DNA of 19,308 nt, from the NCBI GenBank assembly GCA_019348265.1, contig JAHWJV010000013.1:1-19308 (forward strand). The letters are read 5' to 3'. The first letter of the stretch is position 1. Each line of letters starts with the position of its first letter. Position numbers and translations under genes: made by a program. Source of the DNA: Gemmatimonadota bacterium. GTDB taxonomy: Bacteria > Gemmatimonadota > Gemmatimonadetes > Longimicrobiales > Longimicrobiaceae. A model generated the notes under the pieces. It had not been told where the DNA came from, did not search any database, and saw nothing but the letters and a program-made list of their open reading frames with translations. Positions 1 through 7,974 of the stretch are shown piece after piece.

Positions 1-1
1 T

Positions 2-109
2 GCCGTTGAAAAGGTTCTGGAGGCGATCACGCACGCGGTCTATGGTCTCGTGTTCGGTTACGCATACTCCGGTATGCTCCGCGCGGAACCAGGGGCGCGA
101 CTTGCCTGA
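2..109 (+). CDS. C-terminal fragment of an unidentified protein
   Basis: An open frame enters from the left edge and ends at a TGA at 107-109. The 35 visible residues include the segment VLEAITHAVYGLVFGYAYSG, a small/aromatic-rich stretch that could be the last membrane helix of an integral membrane protein, followed by a short polar tail. The start and most of the gene lie outside the window, so no family can be assigned. Its stop is followed at once by a GTG (110) in another frame, so the next small gene may be co-transcribed or coupled to it. Confidence 0.5.
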   Translation, partial: AVEKVLEAITHAVYGLVFGYAYSGMLRAEPGARLA

Positions 110-193
110 GTGAGCCCACGGCGCGATCGCTTCCGGGTTGCCGCCAGAGGCTCGCACGGGCCTATGGCTCGACCTTCACCCGCCGCGGTGCTC

Positions 194-481
194 ATGCGTA
201 AGGTCTTGCTCCTCTGCTGCGGCGCGGCGCTGCTGCTGGTGGGCAGCTGGGCCGCGTTGTATGCAGGCTATCACAGCCGGCATCCGTGCGACTGGCTCCT
301 GCAGGAGACCGTGCACCGGGTTCTCCAGCAGCGCGGCATCGACCCCGATACCGCCTCCATTCCGTTGAAGGCGAGCGTCGTCGGCTCCGCCGAGGTGCAG
401 ACAGTCCTTAGGCTCCGCTCAACGGCGGTTCAATGTCTGAGCACCTGGGCTGGAGCACGCATCTCTCGCGGGCTGGATTGA
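194..481 (+). CDS. small single-pass membrane/exported protein, function unknown
   Basis: From the ATG at 194 this encodes 95 residues. It begins with a short basic n-region (MRK) and a hydrophobic segment (about residues 3-24), which is a signal peptide or membrane anchor. The rest is a small soluble domain with a CDW motif just after the anchor and a QCLSTWA motif near the end. Paired Cys/Trp motifs of this kind occur in small uncharacterised proteins with an N-terminal anchor, and the two cysteines could form a disulfide in the periplasm; that is inference. The frame is open back to a GTG at 110 and contains another ATG at 164. None of these starts has a well-placed ribosome binding site, and 194 was chosen because it puts the hydrophobic segment at the N terminus. 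It converges on the ABC operon, with 30 bases between the two stops and no clear terminator. Confidence 0.55.
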   Translation: MRKVLLLCCGAALLLVGSWAALYAGYHSRHPCDWLLQETVHRVLQQRGIDPDTASIPLKASVVGSAEVQTVLRLRSTAVQCLSTWAGARISRGLD

Positions 482-511
482 CCCACCGCGTCCACTCGAG
501 ACCCGGTCCAG

Positions 512-1546
512 CTAAGCGATCGCCGGGAGTAGAATGAGCCGCTCCGGGTAGATCCGGAGATCGACAGTCTCTCCTGCTTTGGGAGTGGAAGACGCGGCCG
601 CTCGCGCCTCGAGCTCCACCCCGTTCCGACTCACGAGGACCGAGGTTCCCTGGACCCGGTGTATAACCCCCAGGACCCTCGCTGAGCCGGAGGGTGACGG
701 GACGACGTCCACCGCGTCCACGGGAATGATCCCCACGAGCTCCCCAGCGGCCGAAATGCCCGCGGGCACGGGGAAGCTGCCGAGCGCACACTCGAATCGG
801 CCACTCCGCACCCTACCCGGGATCTCGTTCCGCATTCCCAGGAAGCGCGCGACCGCGAGGGAGTCGGGCCTCTGGAACAGCTCCGCCGGCGGAGCGACCT
901 GAGCGAGCGTTCCGTTCAGCAGGACGGCGATGCGATCGGCCATCAGAGCTGCCTCGTCGAGGTCGTGCGTGACCAGCAGCAGGGCTGGGGAGTACTCGGC
1001 CTGCAGGCCGAGAAGCGCGACTCGCACCTCATCCCGGAGCGTGGGGTCCAGCGCGGATAGCGGCTCGTCGAGGAGGAGTACCTCCGGTGCGGCGGCGACC
1101 GCGCGTGCGAGGGCCACCCGGTGGCGCTGCCCCCCACTCAGCGACCGGGGCGCGCGCGGCGCGAAGTCGGGAAGTCCGACGGCGGTGAGGAGCTCCTGCA
1201 CGCGCTTCAGCGTCTCGCGCTCGGGAACCCGCCGAAGGCGAAGCGCGAAGGCGACATTCTCGCCGACGGTGAGGTGGGGAAAGAGAACCGGCGACTGGTG
1301 CAGATAGACCGCGCCCCGCAGCTCCGGCGGAAGCCGCGTCACGTCTCGACTTCCAACGACGACCGTGCCTCGGTGAATGGGGACGAGCCCCGCGACGGCG
1401 CGGAGCAGCGTGGTCTTTCCGCTCCCCGACGCGCCTACCACCGCGACGCGTTCGGCGCGTGCCACCGAGAACGAGATCGCGCGGAGCCCGGGGGCGTCGC
1501 CGAAACCGATTTCTAGACCGCCGACGACCAGCCCGCCCGTCGTCAT
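512..1546 (-). CDS. ABC transporter ATP-binding protein (YnjD-like, with TOBE-like C-terminal domain)
   Basis: This is the 344-residue cytoplasmic ATPase of the importer encoded upstream. Visible motifs are Walker A GASGSGKTT (38-46), Q-loop Q84, signature LSGGQ (136-140), Walker B VLLLDEP (156-162) with catalytic Glu161, D-loop SALD and H-loop His194. After the nucleotide-binding domain come about 100 residues ending in a beta-rich TOBE-like segment, as in PotA/FbpC-type ATPases. E. coli YnjD is shorter and lacks this tail, so the ATPase resembles the PotA/CysA group in architecture while sitting in a YnjBC context. The frame is open far upstream, but the ATG at 1546 is chosen because it overlaps the stop of the permease gene in an ATGA, which implies translational coupling. 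It is the last gene of the six-gene unit. ATP hydrolysis powers import; the substrate is unknown. Confidence 0.93.
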   Translation of the reverse strand: MTTGGLVVGGLEIGFGDAPGLRAISFSVARAERVAVVGASGSGKTTLLRAVAGLVPIHRGTVVVGSRDVTRLPPELRGAVYLHQSPVLFPHLTVGENVAFALRLRRVPERETLKRVQELLTAVGLPDFAPRAPRSLSGGQRHRVALARAVAAAPEVLLLDEPLSALDPTLRDEVRVALLGLQAEYSPALLLVTHDLDEAALMADRIAVLLNGTLAQVAPPAELFQRPDSLAVARFLGMRNEIPGRVRSGRFECALGSFPVPAGISAAGELVGIIPVDAVDVVPSPSGSARVLGVIHRVQGTSVLVSRNGVELEARAAASSTPKAGETVDLRIYPERLILLPAIA

Positions 1547-2331
1547 ACCGGAACGACGTCCACGTCCCTGGCGGCGAGGCGCGCGGCGCCGAGCGCGAGC
1601 AGCGGCGGCAAGGCGAGCAGGAGCGCTCCCGCGGCGGCGAACCGCTCCTGCCCCGACTGAACGTACCCGAACACCTCCAGCGGCAGCGTCGGGACCCGGC
1701 CGCGTCCCACCAGCAGCGTCAGCGGGACCTGGCCCCACGAGATGAGGAACCCGAGCGCCGCCGCGGCGGCGATCGAGGGGCGCAGCATGGGAAGCGTCAC
1801 GCGCGTGAGGACCTGCCGCGGGTTCGCGCCTAGCGTGCGTGCCTCGTCCTCCGCTCGGCGGTCCCACACCGAGAGGATCCCGACGAAGAACAGCGAGAGG
1901 TAACCCGTCGTCGGAATGAGGTGCGCGAGGAGGACTCCCTGGAAGGTTCCGCCCAGCCCCACGCTGAGGGAGGTGAGCTGGAGGCCCGTGCCGAGGGCGA
2001 TCGGCGGCGCGGCGACGGGCAGGAAGACCATTCCCGCGCCGAGATGCCGCCGCCATCCGTGCAGCTCCGCGATGGCGCGACCCACCGGAAGGGCGACACA
2101 CGTCCCGAGGACGCCGGTCGCGAGCCCGAGCGCGAGGCTGTAGAGCAGGGCCGGCCCGAGCCGGGTGCCACCCGCGAGCGTCGCCGTCCACGCGTCACCC
2201 TCGATGGCGCTCGGCACGAGCGCGGGCCATCGCCACTCCCCCGCGACCGAGCCCACGGCGAGGACGGCGAAAGGCAACGCCGCCGACAAGATCACGACGC
2301 CAGCCATGAGAAGACGAAGTCGGCTGCGCAT
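1543..2331 (-). CDS. ABC transporter permease, second of two (YnjC C-terminal-half-like)
   Basis: A 262-residue inner-membrane permease of the binding-protein-dependent MetI-like fold. It has about six hydrophobic segments, the first at residues 7-28. The cytoplasmic EAA loop that contacts the ATPase is visible as EDEARTLGANPRQVLTRV, about two thirds of the way in. The start is the ATG at 2331, which shares one base with the stop of the upstream permease gene (TGATG). A longer in-frame start at 2367 would extend into that gene and is unlikely. In E. coli the single YnjC protein carries two permease modules, whereas here the modules are separate genes, presumably forming a heterodimeric channel. 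The gene ends in an ATGA overlap with the ATPase gene. Confidence 0.92.
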   Translation of the reverse strand: MRSRLRLLMAGVVILSAALPFAVLAVGSVAGEWRWPALVPSAIEGDAWTATLAGGTRLGPALLYSLALGLATGVLGTCVALPVGRAIAELHGWRRHLGAGMVFLPVAAPPIALGTGLQLTSLSVGLGGTFQGVLLAHLIPTTGYLSLFFVGILSVWDRRAEDEARTLGANPRQVLTRVTLPMLRPSIAAAAALGFLISWGQVPLTLLVGRGRVPTLPLEVFGYVQSGQERFAAAGALLLALPPLLALGAARLAARDVDVVPV

Positions 2332-3182
2332 CACCCCTCCAGATCCGGCCACCGAGACCGGGCCCACTCATGCCCCCCGACGGCCAGTGCCGCGAGGCCG
2401 ATCCCGAGCAGCGCCAGCACGAAGGCGTCACTGCGGCGGCCGAGGTCCGCGTCCGTGTACCGCTCCAGGGTGAGCACGGGTAGGGGGAGAGGATCGCTCG
2501 GCCCGAGCAGCGCCGCGACCTCGAAGCTGCCGAGGATGAAGGTGAAGACAGCCACTCCGGCGGGGAGCATGGCCCGGAGGAGCACGGGCGCTGTGACACG
2601 CCGGAACGTCTGCCCTGGTGAGGCGCCCAGCGTGCGTGCCGCCTCCTCCAGCGCTGCGCCGCGCTCCGCGAGCGCGCTCCAAGCAACCAGCACCAGAAAG
2701 GCGAACTCCTTCCAGGCCAGCGTGAGGATCAGGCCGACGCCCCAGCCGTCGTAAACCAGAGCCGGCACATCGGCGGGCGCCTGGACCAGGCGCAGCGCGT
2801 ACGCGGCGCGTCCCAGGAGGCCGCTCTGCCCGAGAATCAGAAGGCCGAGCACCCCTGCTACCAGATGGGGAATCGGGAGCGGGAGAACTGCCGCGCTTCG
2901 CGCGCTGCGGTCGAGGCGCCCGGGTCCCCGGAACACCGCCGCCGTGCCGAGCGCCGCGGCACCGGCCAGGATGGTGGACGCCGAGGCGACCCAGAGCGAC
3001 CAGAGCGTGCTCTCCCAGACCGCGGGTTCGGCGAGCACCCGCGCGACGCGCTGTCCGGAGGCTCCGTCCGGGCGCGAGACTCCCACCAGCCCGACCGCCG
3101 CGGCTGCCGCGTATACGACTCCCACTCCCACCGGCGCCGCCACCACCCCCGCAGCGGCGAGGCCCTTCCACGAGCGCCTCAT
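2331..3182 (-). CDS. ABC transporter permease, first of two (YnjC N-terminal-half-like)
   Basis: A 283-residue polytopic inner-membrane protein and partner of the permease encoded just downstream. It has an N-terminal hydrophobic segment (about residues 8-29), several more alanine/leucine-rich segments, and the EAA-loop sequence EEAARTLGASPGQTFRRV that docks on the ATPase. The frame stays open 64 codons upstream, but the ATG at 3182 is chosen because its A is shared with the stop of the solute-binding protein gene (TGATG). The second TGATG at the 3' end suggests that stoichiometric synthesis of the transporter parts is enforced by coupling. The family (MetI-like transmembrane domain) is clear; the substrate cannot be read from the sequence. 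Confidence 0.92.
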   Translation of the reverse strand: MRRSWKGLAAAGVVAAPVGVGVVYAAAAAVGLVGVSRPDGASGQRVARVLAEPAVWESTLWSLWVASASTILAGAAALGTAAVFRGPGRLDRSARSAAVLPLPIPHLVAGVLGLLILGQSGLLGRAAYALRLVQAPADVPALVYDGWGVGLILTLAWKEFAFLVLVAWSALAERGAALEEAARTLGASPGQTFRRVTAPVLLRAMLPAGVAVFTFILGSFEVAALLGPSDPLPLPVLTLERYTDADLGRRSDAFVLALLGIGLAALAVGGHEWARSRWPDLEG

Positions 3183-4468
3183 CAGGGGCCGCGTCGAACC
3201 CGCGCACGCCAATCCTCCGACAGCCGCTCGTGATAGCGGGGCGCCACCTCCGGCCGCGCGTACCTGGCCAGGGAGTCGCGGGGGAGGGAGCGAGGATCCG
3301 CTTCCGCTGCGGCGAACCGCCGGCGCCAGCGCGGTGGCAGCCGCTCGACGTCCAGCACCGTTCCGTCCGCCCAAACCTCCGGTCTCAGCTTTTCGAGCTG
3401 CGCCTCCGGCGAGAGGAGGAAGTCCGCCACCACCATCGCTCCCGCGGGATTCGGCGCGTTGTATGGGATGCCGAGGTAGTGCGAGTTCGCGATCGTGCCG
3501 TCGCGCAGGAGCAGGGCCCGCGCGGTGGGAGGAAGGATCCCCTGTCGGACTTTCGTGACCACCTCGTTGTGGTTGTTCGACATCGAGAAGTCCACCTCCC
3601 GGTTCGCGAAGAGCCGGTGCAGATCCGCGACTCCCGGTGGATACGCCTCCCCGCCACGCCAGAACGAGCTCCGAGCCTCATCGAGCCACTCCCATACCCG
3701 GGCGCTCCCCGCCCGATAACGGGCTTCGTCGAAGCCGCCCTGAAAGGCCTCGACTCCGCCGGCGCGCGCGTACATCAGCATCTTGAGAAACGTCATCCCG
3801 GTGAACTGCTGGTCGTGCGTGAAGCGGCCCGGGTGCGCGCGGATCCAATCCGCCAGTTCCGCGAAGGTACGCGGCGGCTCCGGCGTGCGTACGGTGTCGT
3901 AGATCAGCGCGAACTGCACCCGGCCCCACGGCGATTCGTAGCCGGCGGGGTCCTGCTCGAAATCACGCGAGATGACGGGGGAAGCGCTGTCCACCAGGAC
4001 CGCGTTCGGGAGACGGTGAGCCCACGGCCCGCCGAGGAGCCCCTCCGCACGGAGGTTGGAGAACGTCTCGCCGTTGATCCACACCAAGTCGGCCGAGCCC
4101 GAGACTCCAGCCTCGCGCTCCACGACGAGCTCGTTGATGATCTCCGGTCCCTGCCCGGGGAACGCGTTCAGGGTGATGCCGTACCGGTCCCGCAGCCGCG
4201 GCGCGACCCATCGGTCGACGTACGCGTTGATGGACGGATCGCCCCGCCACATGCGCCAGGCGACGGTGGTGCCGCGTGCCATCGAAAGCACGCTGTCCCA
4301 TTGCAGGGCGGCGACCTCCGCCGCTGGCGGCGGGGCTGGCGCACCGCTGCAGGCTGTCGTGCTCGAGAGCAGCGCGAGGAGGCCAACGCTCCAGAGCGCG
4401 AGTCTCTGCGTCCGGCACTTCCACCTCCGGCGGTATGATGTCGCGGCGAGCACGCTCGCTCTACACAT
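3182..4468 (-). CDS. ynjB: YnjB-family ABC transporter solute-binding protein, probable lipoprotein
   Basis: A 428-residue extracellular solute-binding protein. After an arginine-rich start, a hydrophobic segment (about 22-38) ends at Cys40 in the context SSTTAC, an imperfect lipobox, so it is probably a periplasm-facing lipoprotein. Family traits include W-x-GDPSIN-x-YVDRW near residue 75, RYGITLN, LVWINGETF and GYESPWGRVQFALIYD, which match my memory of the E. coli YnjB family (periplasmic component of the uncharacterised YnjBCD importer). The start at 4468 lies 3 bases after the stop of the TonB receptor gene, with GAAGG directly before the ATG; a GTG five codons further in is an alternative. 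It should capture the ligand delivered by the receptor and hand it to the two permeases. The ligand is not known for this family. Confidence 0.88.
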   Translation of the reverse strand: MCRASVLAATSYRRRWKCRTQRLALWSVGLLALLSSTTACSGAPAPPPAAEVAALQWDSVLSMARGTTVAWRMWRGDPSINAYVDRWVAPRLRDRYGITLNAFPGQGPEIINELVVEREAGVSGSADLVWINGETFSNLRAEGLLGGPWAHRLPNAVLVDSASPVISRDFEQDPAGYESPWGRVQFALIYDTVRTPEPPRTFAELADWIRAHPGRFTHDQQFTGMTFLKMLMYARAGGVEAFQGGFDEARYRAGSARVWEWLDEARSSFWRGGEAYPPGVADLHRLFANREVDFSMSNNHNEVVTKVRQGILPPTARALLLRDGTIANSHYLGIPYNAPNPAGAMVVADFLLSPEAQLEKLRPEVWADGTVLDVERLPPRWRRRFAAAEADPRSLPRDSLARYARPEVAPRYHERLSEDWRARVRRGP

Positions 4469-4471
4469 CCT

Positions 4472-7300
4472 TCAGAAGGAGTAGCGGAGGGATAGCTGCA
4501 CCTGCCGTGGCGGAGCGGCCGTCGTGTAGACGATCGGGTCGCCGGGGCGCCCGACCTGCGTACGGGGACCGCCCCCGGGGAGGCCATTGGCGAATCCGGT
4601 GCGGAGCGTGGAGTTGAACGCGTTGAACACGTCGACCCGTGCATCGACCGCACCACTACGCAAGGGAAGGATAAAAGCAGCCGAGGCGTCCAGACGGAAG
4701 GCATCCGGCAAGCGCTCCGCGTTCCGCCCCACTCCGGGGAAGCGGTCGTGGTTCCCCACGAAGCCGTTCCCGAAGATGATGCCGGAGCCGTCGAGGTCGC
4801 GAAAGTAGGCGACCCGATTGATCGGCGTACCCGTCTGGTAATCGCCCACGACGGCGAGCCGGAGGCGCTCGGCGAGGGTGTAGAAGCTCCTCAGCGTCAG
4901 GCGATGTCGGCGGTCGTTGATCGCGTCGGCCCACTCCGCGTCGAAGTCGTTTCCGCTCGTCGCGTTGAAGTTGATGTCCTCGGTATCGTTCCGAGCCCTG
5001 GACCAGACCCAGGTGCCGTCCAGTGTGAAGCGGCGGGTGACGGCTGAGCGAATGTTGCTGTAGAGGCCCAGGTACTCCGCTCTTCCGCCGGTGTCGGTGG
5101 TGGTGAGACGCCGGAACGAGCCGGGCTGCGGCGCCACGGGGCGGAAGGCGTCTCCCGCGGAGGGCGCTCGGTCCACCGTGTCGGCGGGCGTGAGCGGCCG
5201 TTCCAGGGCGTTCAGGTCCCAGGAGCGCGGCAGGTGCAGGGTGCGCATCCACACCCCGTCCACCGCCACCGACCACCGTTCGCCGAGTTGCCGCTGATAC
5301 CCGACCGTCGCCTGATAGCTCTCCGGTTGCTCCAGCCCCCGCGCGAAGGTCCGTCGGATCTCGCGTGGAGGAAAGGCCTTCGGGTCGATCTGGATCTGTT
5401 CGGGGGTCGGTCCCTGGCCGAATCCGATCGGCCGGTCCTTCGTGGACTCGAAGGTGACCACCGCGTTTCCTTCGGGTCCGAACTGCACCGCGTCGGAGTA
5501 CACGGCGTAGGGTAGCTTACCCGTGTACATCCCGGCGCCGCCGCGCAGAACGCTGCGCGGGGTCGCGTACCAGTTGAATGCGGCTCGTGGCTGAAAGTTG
5601 TCGAGGTCGGCGCCACTCTCACCGCGCGAGGTGATGTCGTCGTAGTCCCAGCGGAGCCCCAGGTTCACCGTCAGCGCCGGCGACACGCGCCACCGGTCCT
5701 CGACGAACGCTCCCCAGGTGGTCTGGGTGAGATCCACCTCCTGCGGCCGCGCGTCCACGGTGTAGCGCACCACCTCCACGTCGTTCGGAACGTCGCGGAT
5801 CGAGAGCGGGCCCGCGGAAGCGACGATCCGGCCATCGTTCACGACCGTATACGCGCCGCGGGGGTTGGTACCCGCCCCATCGAGCGCGAACCAGGAACGC
5901 GAGACGTCGGCGCCCGCGCGCAGCAGGTGGGCATCGCCCCAATGCGCCTCCAGCACGTCGCGAAGCTGAAGCTGCATCTCGCGCTCATCGAAGACGAAGT
6001 TGCTCGACCCGACCACGGCCTGAACCGTGGTGCGATCGGGGGCGACCACGGTCACCTGCGGGGTGTTCAGGTCGCTTTCCGTTGGCGGAAAGTCCCAGCG
6101 AAAGGTGCCGAGCTGGGCCGAGAGGGTGTTGCTCGCCTGACCCCGCCGGAGCGCGCTGCGATGGGTGAGCGCGGTGATGGTCCCCTGGCGCACCGTGGTG
6201 ACGTCCGCCTCGGGGACGACCACTCCCGAGCCGTTCCCGGCTCGGTTCACGTCGCTTCCGGCGAAGCGCAGAGTGGTCGTCTGCTCGGGGTTCCAGCCGT
6301 GATCCAGCCGGAGGAACCCTTTCCAGGTCGTGCGCGTCTCGCTACCCGTAAACGCGGCGCGGGCGGTCGAGAGGATCCGGTTCTCACGCTCGTCCGTGAA
6401 CTCCAGCGCCCCGAAGACGAAGGTCCGCCCCTGGACCAGTGGCCCTCCGAGCGCTCCGCCCGCCTGGTAGCGGTGGAAGTCCTGGTCGCGGAAGACCTCG
6501 CGGCGCACGCCGCGCGGCGTGGCGTCCAGAGGCGCGCCCGGGCGGCCGAACCCGAAGAGCTCGCCCGTCCACTCGCCGCCTCCGGCACGGCTCTCCTGGT
6601 TGACCACGCCGTTGGAGCTGCGGCCGAACTCCGCCGAGTACGTGTTCGCCAGCACCTCCAGCCGGCGCGTAGCCGCCAGCGGGAACTCCACCCGCGGGCC
6701 CCCGAGGAACCCCTCGTTGTTGTCCAGCCCGTCAACCGAGTACTGCGTATACAGCGAGTTGGACGCGTTGATGGAAAGCGGCGGTGCGTCGCCGAAGAAA
6801 CCGGTCGACTGGGCCACGCCGGGGACGTTGAAGGCCAGCAGGAGCGGGTTGCGCGCGTCCGACGGAAGCGACTCCAGCTCCAGGCGCTCCACCGTCCCGC
6901 CCGTGGAAGCATCCCGCGTGTTGAGCAGCGGGCGCTCGCGAGCGGCGGTGACCGAGACCGCGTCCAGCACGAAAAAGGGGGTCAGGGTCACCGCGATCTG
7001 GCGGGAGCCGCCGGGCGCGAGCCCCGGGACGGTGATCCGCTCACCCTGGAAGCCTTCTCGCGCAAAGAGCACCATGCCTTCCAGGGCCGGCGGCACCTGA
7101 AGCTGGAAGCGACCCCGCGCATCCGAGATCGCCGTAGAGCCGGTGGGCTCGAAGCGCACCGTCACCCCGGCGAGCCCGAGACCGCTCTGCGCCCGGACCG
7201 TTCCCGTGATCCCCGCGGATTGCTGCGCGGGTGCAGGCACGGCAAGGAGACCGCTCAGTGCCAGCAGGAACACCACACGTTTTGTGATCAGATCGAACAT
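4472..7300 (-). CDS. TonB-dependent receptor, Oar-like, with N-terminal carboxypeptidase-regulatory-like domain
   Basis: A 942-residue outer-membrane receptor. Residues 1-26 form a signal peptide (hydrophobic core FLLALSGLLA, cleavage near APAQQ). Residues about 28-110 form a CarboxypepD_reg-like beta sandwich (ITGTVRAQSG..GLAGVTVRF..DARGRFQL). The plug domain follows, with VSVTA at about 115 and YSVDGLDNNEGF at about 187-199, a motif typical of Oar-like receptors. The rest is a long beta barrel with repeated amphipathic strands and a C-terminal RYSF, the terminal Phe expected for BAM insertion. The ATG at 7300 shares a base with the upstream stop (TGATG); an in-frame TTG one codon earlier is possible. 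Its position inside an ABC import operon suggests it brings the same ligand across the outer membrane, though Oar-like receptors can also act in protein or protease export. Confidence 0.9.
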   Translation of the reverse strand: MFDLITKRVVFLLALSGLLAVPAPAQQSAGITGTVRAQSGLGLAGVTVRFEPTGSTAISDARGRFQLQVPPALEGMVLFAREGFQGERITVPGLAPGGSRQIAVTLTPFFVLDAVSVTAARERPLLNTRDASTGGTVERLELESLPSDARNPLLLAFNVPGVAQSTGFFGDAPPLSINASNSLYTQYSVDGLDNNEGFLGGPRVEFPLAATRRLEVLANTYSAEFGRSSNGVVNQESRAGGGEWTGELFGFGRPGAPLDATPRGVRREVFRDQDFHRYQAGGALGGPLVQGRTFVFGALEFTDERENRILSTARAAFTGSETRTTWKGFLRLDHGWNPEQTTTLRFAGSDVNRAGNGSGVVVPEADVTTVRQGTITALTHRSALRRGQASNTLSAQLGTFRWDFPPTESDLNTPQVTVVAPDRTTVQAVVGSSNFVFDEREMQLQLRDVLEAHWGDAHLLRAGADVSRSWFALDGAGTNPRGAYTVVNDGRIVASAGPLSIRDVPNDVEVVRYTVDARPQEVDLTQTTWGAFVEDRWRVSPALTVNLGLRWDYDDITSRGESGADLDNFQPRAAFNWYATPRSVLRGGAGMYTGKLPYAVYSDAVQFGPEGNAVVTFESTKDRPIGFGQGPTPEQIQIDPKAFPPREIRRTFARGLEQPESYQATVGYQRQLGERWSVAVDGVWMRTLHLPRSWDLNALERPLTPADTVDRAPSAGDAFRPVAPQPGSFRRLTTTDTGGRAEYLGLYSNIRSAVTRRFTLDGTWVWSRARNDTEDINFNATSGNDFDAEWADAINDRRHRLTLRSFYTLAERLRLAVVGDYQTGTPINRVAYFRDLDGSGIIFGNGFVGNHDRFPGVGRNAERLPDAFRLDASAAFILPLRSGAVDARVDVFNAFNSTLRTGFANGLPGGGPRTQVGRPGDPIVYTTAAPPRQVQLSLRYSF

Positions 7301-7974
7301 CAAACAGCTTCCGAACGGGATGATGAAAAGTCTCGCCGTACTTCGCCGAGCTCACCGTCGGGTGCGAGGTGCCGCGCGGCCCAGAGGAGCCGCTGCAGAA
7401 CCGACACACCGACCAGTGCAGCCATGGCGCCGAACAGCGGCACCACGTGCTGCGGTAACAGAATGAAGGCGCAGTAGAACACGATCGTCTCGGTGCCGCC
7501 GACCACCCCGTCCGGCATGGACACGGTGGTCTGCTCACCCCTGGCCGCGGCCCCGGCGGATCGCTTTTCCAGGATGGCCGCGAGGTACATCCAGGAAGCC
7601 GCATTCATATAAAACGCGGCGAGAAGCAGGCTCAGGGCGATCAAGGGCGGGCTGTCGAGCGGCCGCCCGAGCACGAGCGCCGTCGGAACAGCCGCGTAGA
7701 CGAAGAAGTCCGCCAGGATATCCAGGTATCCGCCCCAATCGCTCTGTCGGCCCTGCTTACGCGCGAGAGCACCGTCCAGGCCGTCCAGGACCCGGCTGCA
7801 GAGCCATGCGGCGAGCGCGAGCCCGTACCGCTGCGTCGCCAGGGCCGCCGCTGCCAGCAGTCCGGTGGCCAGGGCGAGGATCGTCACCGCGCTGGGTGAC
7901 ACCCGAAGGCCCAGCGGTCGAGCGACCGGATCCAGAACGCGGTCTTTGATCGGCCGAAGTGCGTGATCGAGCAT
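7300..7974 (-). CDS. ynjF: CDP-alcohol phosphatidyltransferase, YnjF-like
   Basis: A 224-residue integral membrane enzyme that transfers a phosphatidyl or other CMP-linked group from a CDP-activated donor to an alcohol. The full signature is present with exact spacing: D64-x2-D67-G68-x2-A71-R72-x8-G81-x3-D85-x3-D89. The aspartates bind the metal and the CDP moiety. Segments RVLDGLDGALAR and VVGGTETI recall E. coli YnjF rather than PgsA or PssA. Several hydrophobic helices follow, and the C-terminal tail is polar. It is the first gene of the six-gene leftward unit and its TGA overlaps the receptor ATG. In E. coli, ynjF also lies close to ynjBCD, so the linkage looks conserved. The natural acceptor alcohol is unknown. 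Confidence 0.88.
   Translation of the reverse strand: MLDHALRPIKDRVLDPVARPLGLRVSPSAVTILALATGLLAAAALATQRYGLALAAWLCSRVLDGLDGALARKQGRQSDWGGYLDILADFFVYAAVPTALVLGRPLDSPPLIALSLLLAAFYMNAASWMYLAAILEKRSAGAAARGEQTTVSMPDGVVGGTETIVFYCAFILLPQHVVPLFGAMAALVGVSVLQRLLWAARHLAPDGELGEVRRDFSSSRSEAV

Noticed and set aside
482..511. Bidirectional terminator between the small membrane protein and the ABC operon
   Set aside because: No stem with a following T-run is visible in the 30-base gap.
5927..7477. Rightward 516-codon frame antisense to the TonB receptor
   Set aside because: Arg/Glu/Gly/Ala-rich shadow translation with no domain; the opposite strand encodes a clear receptor and phosphatidyltransferase.
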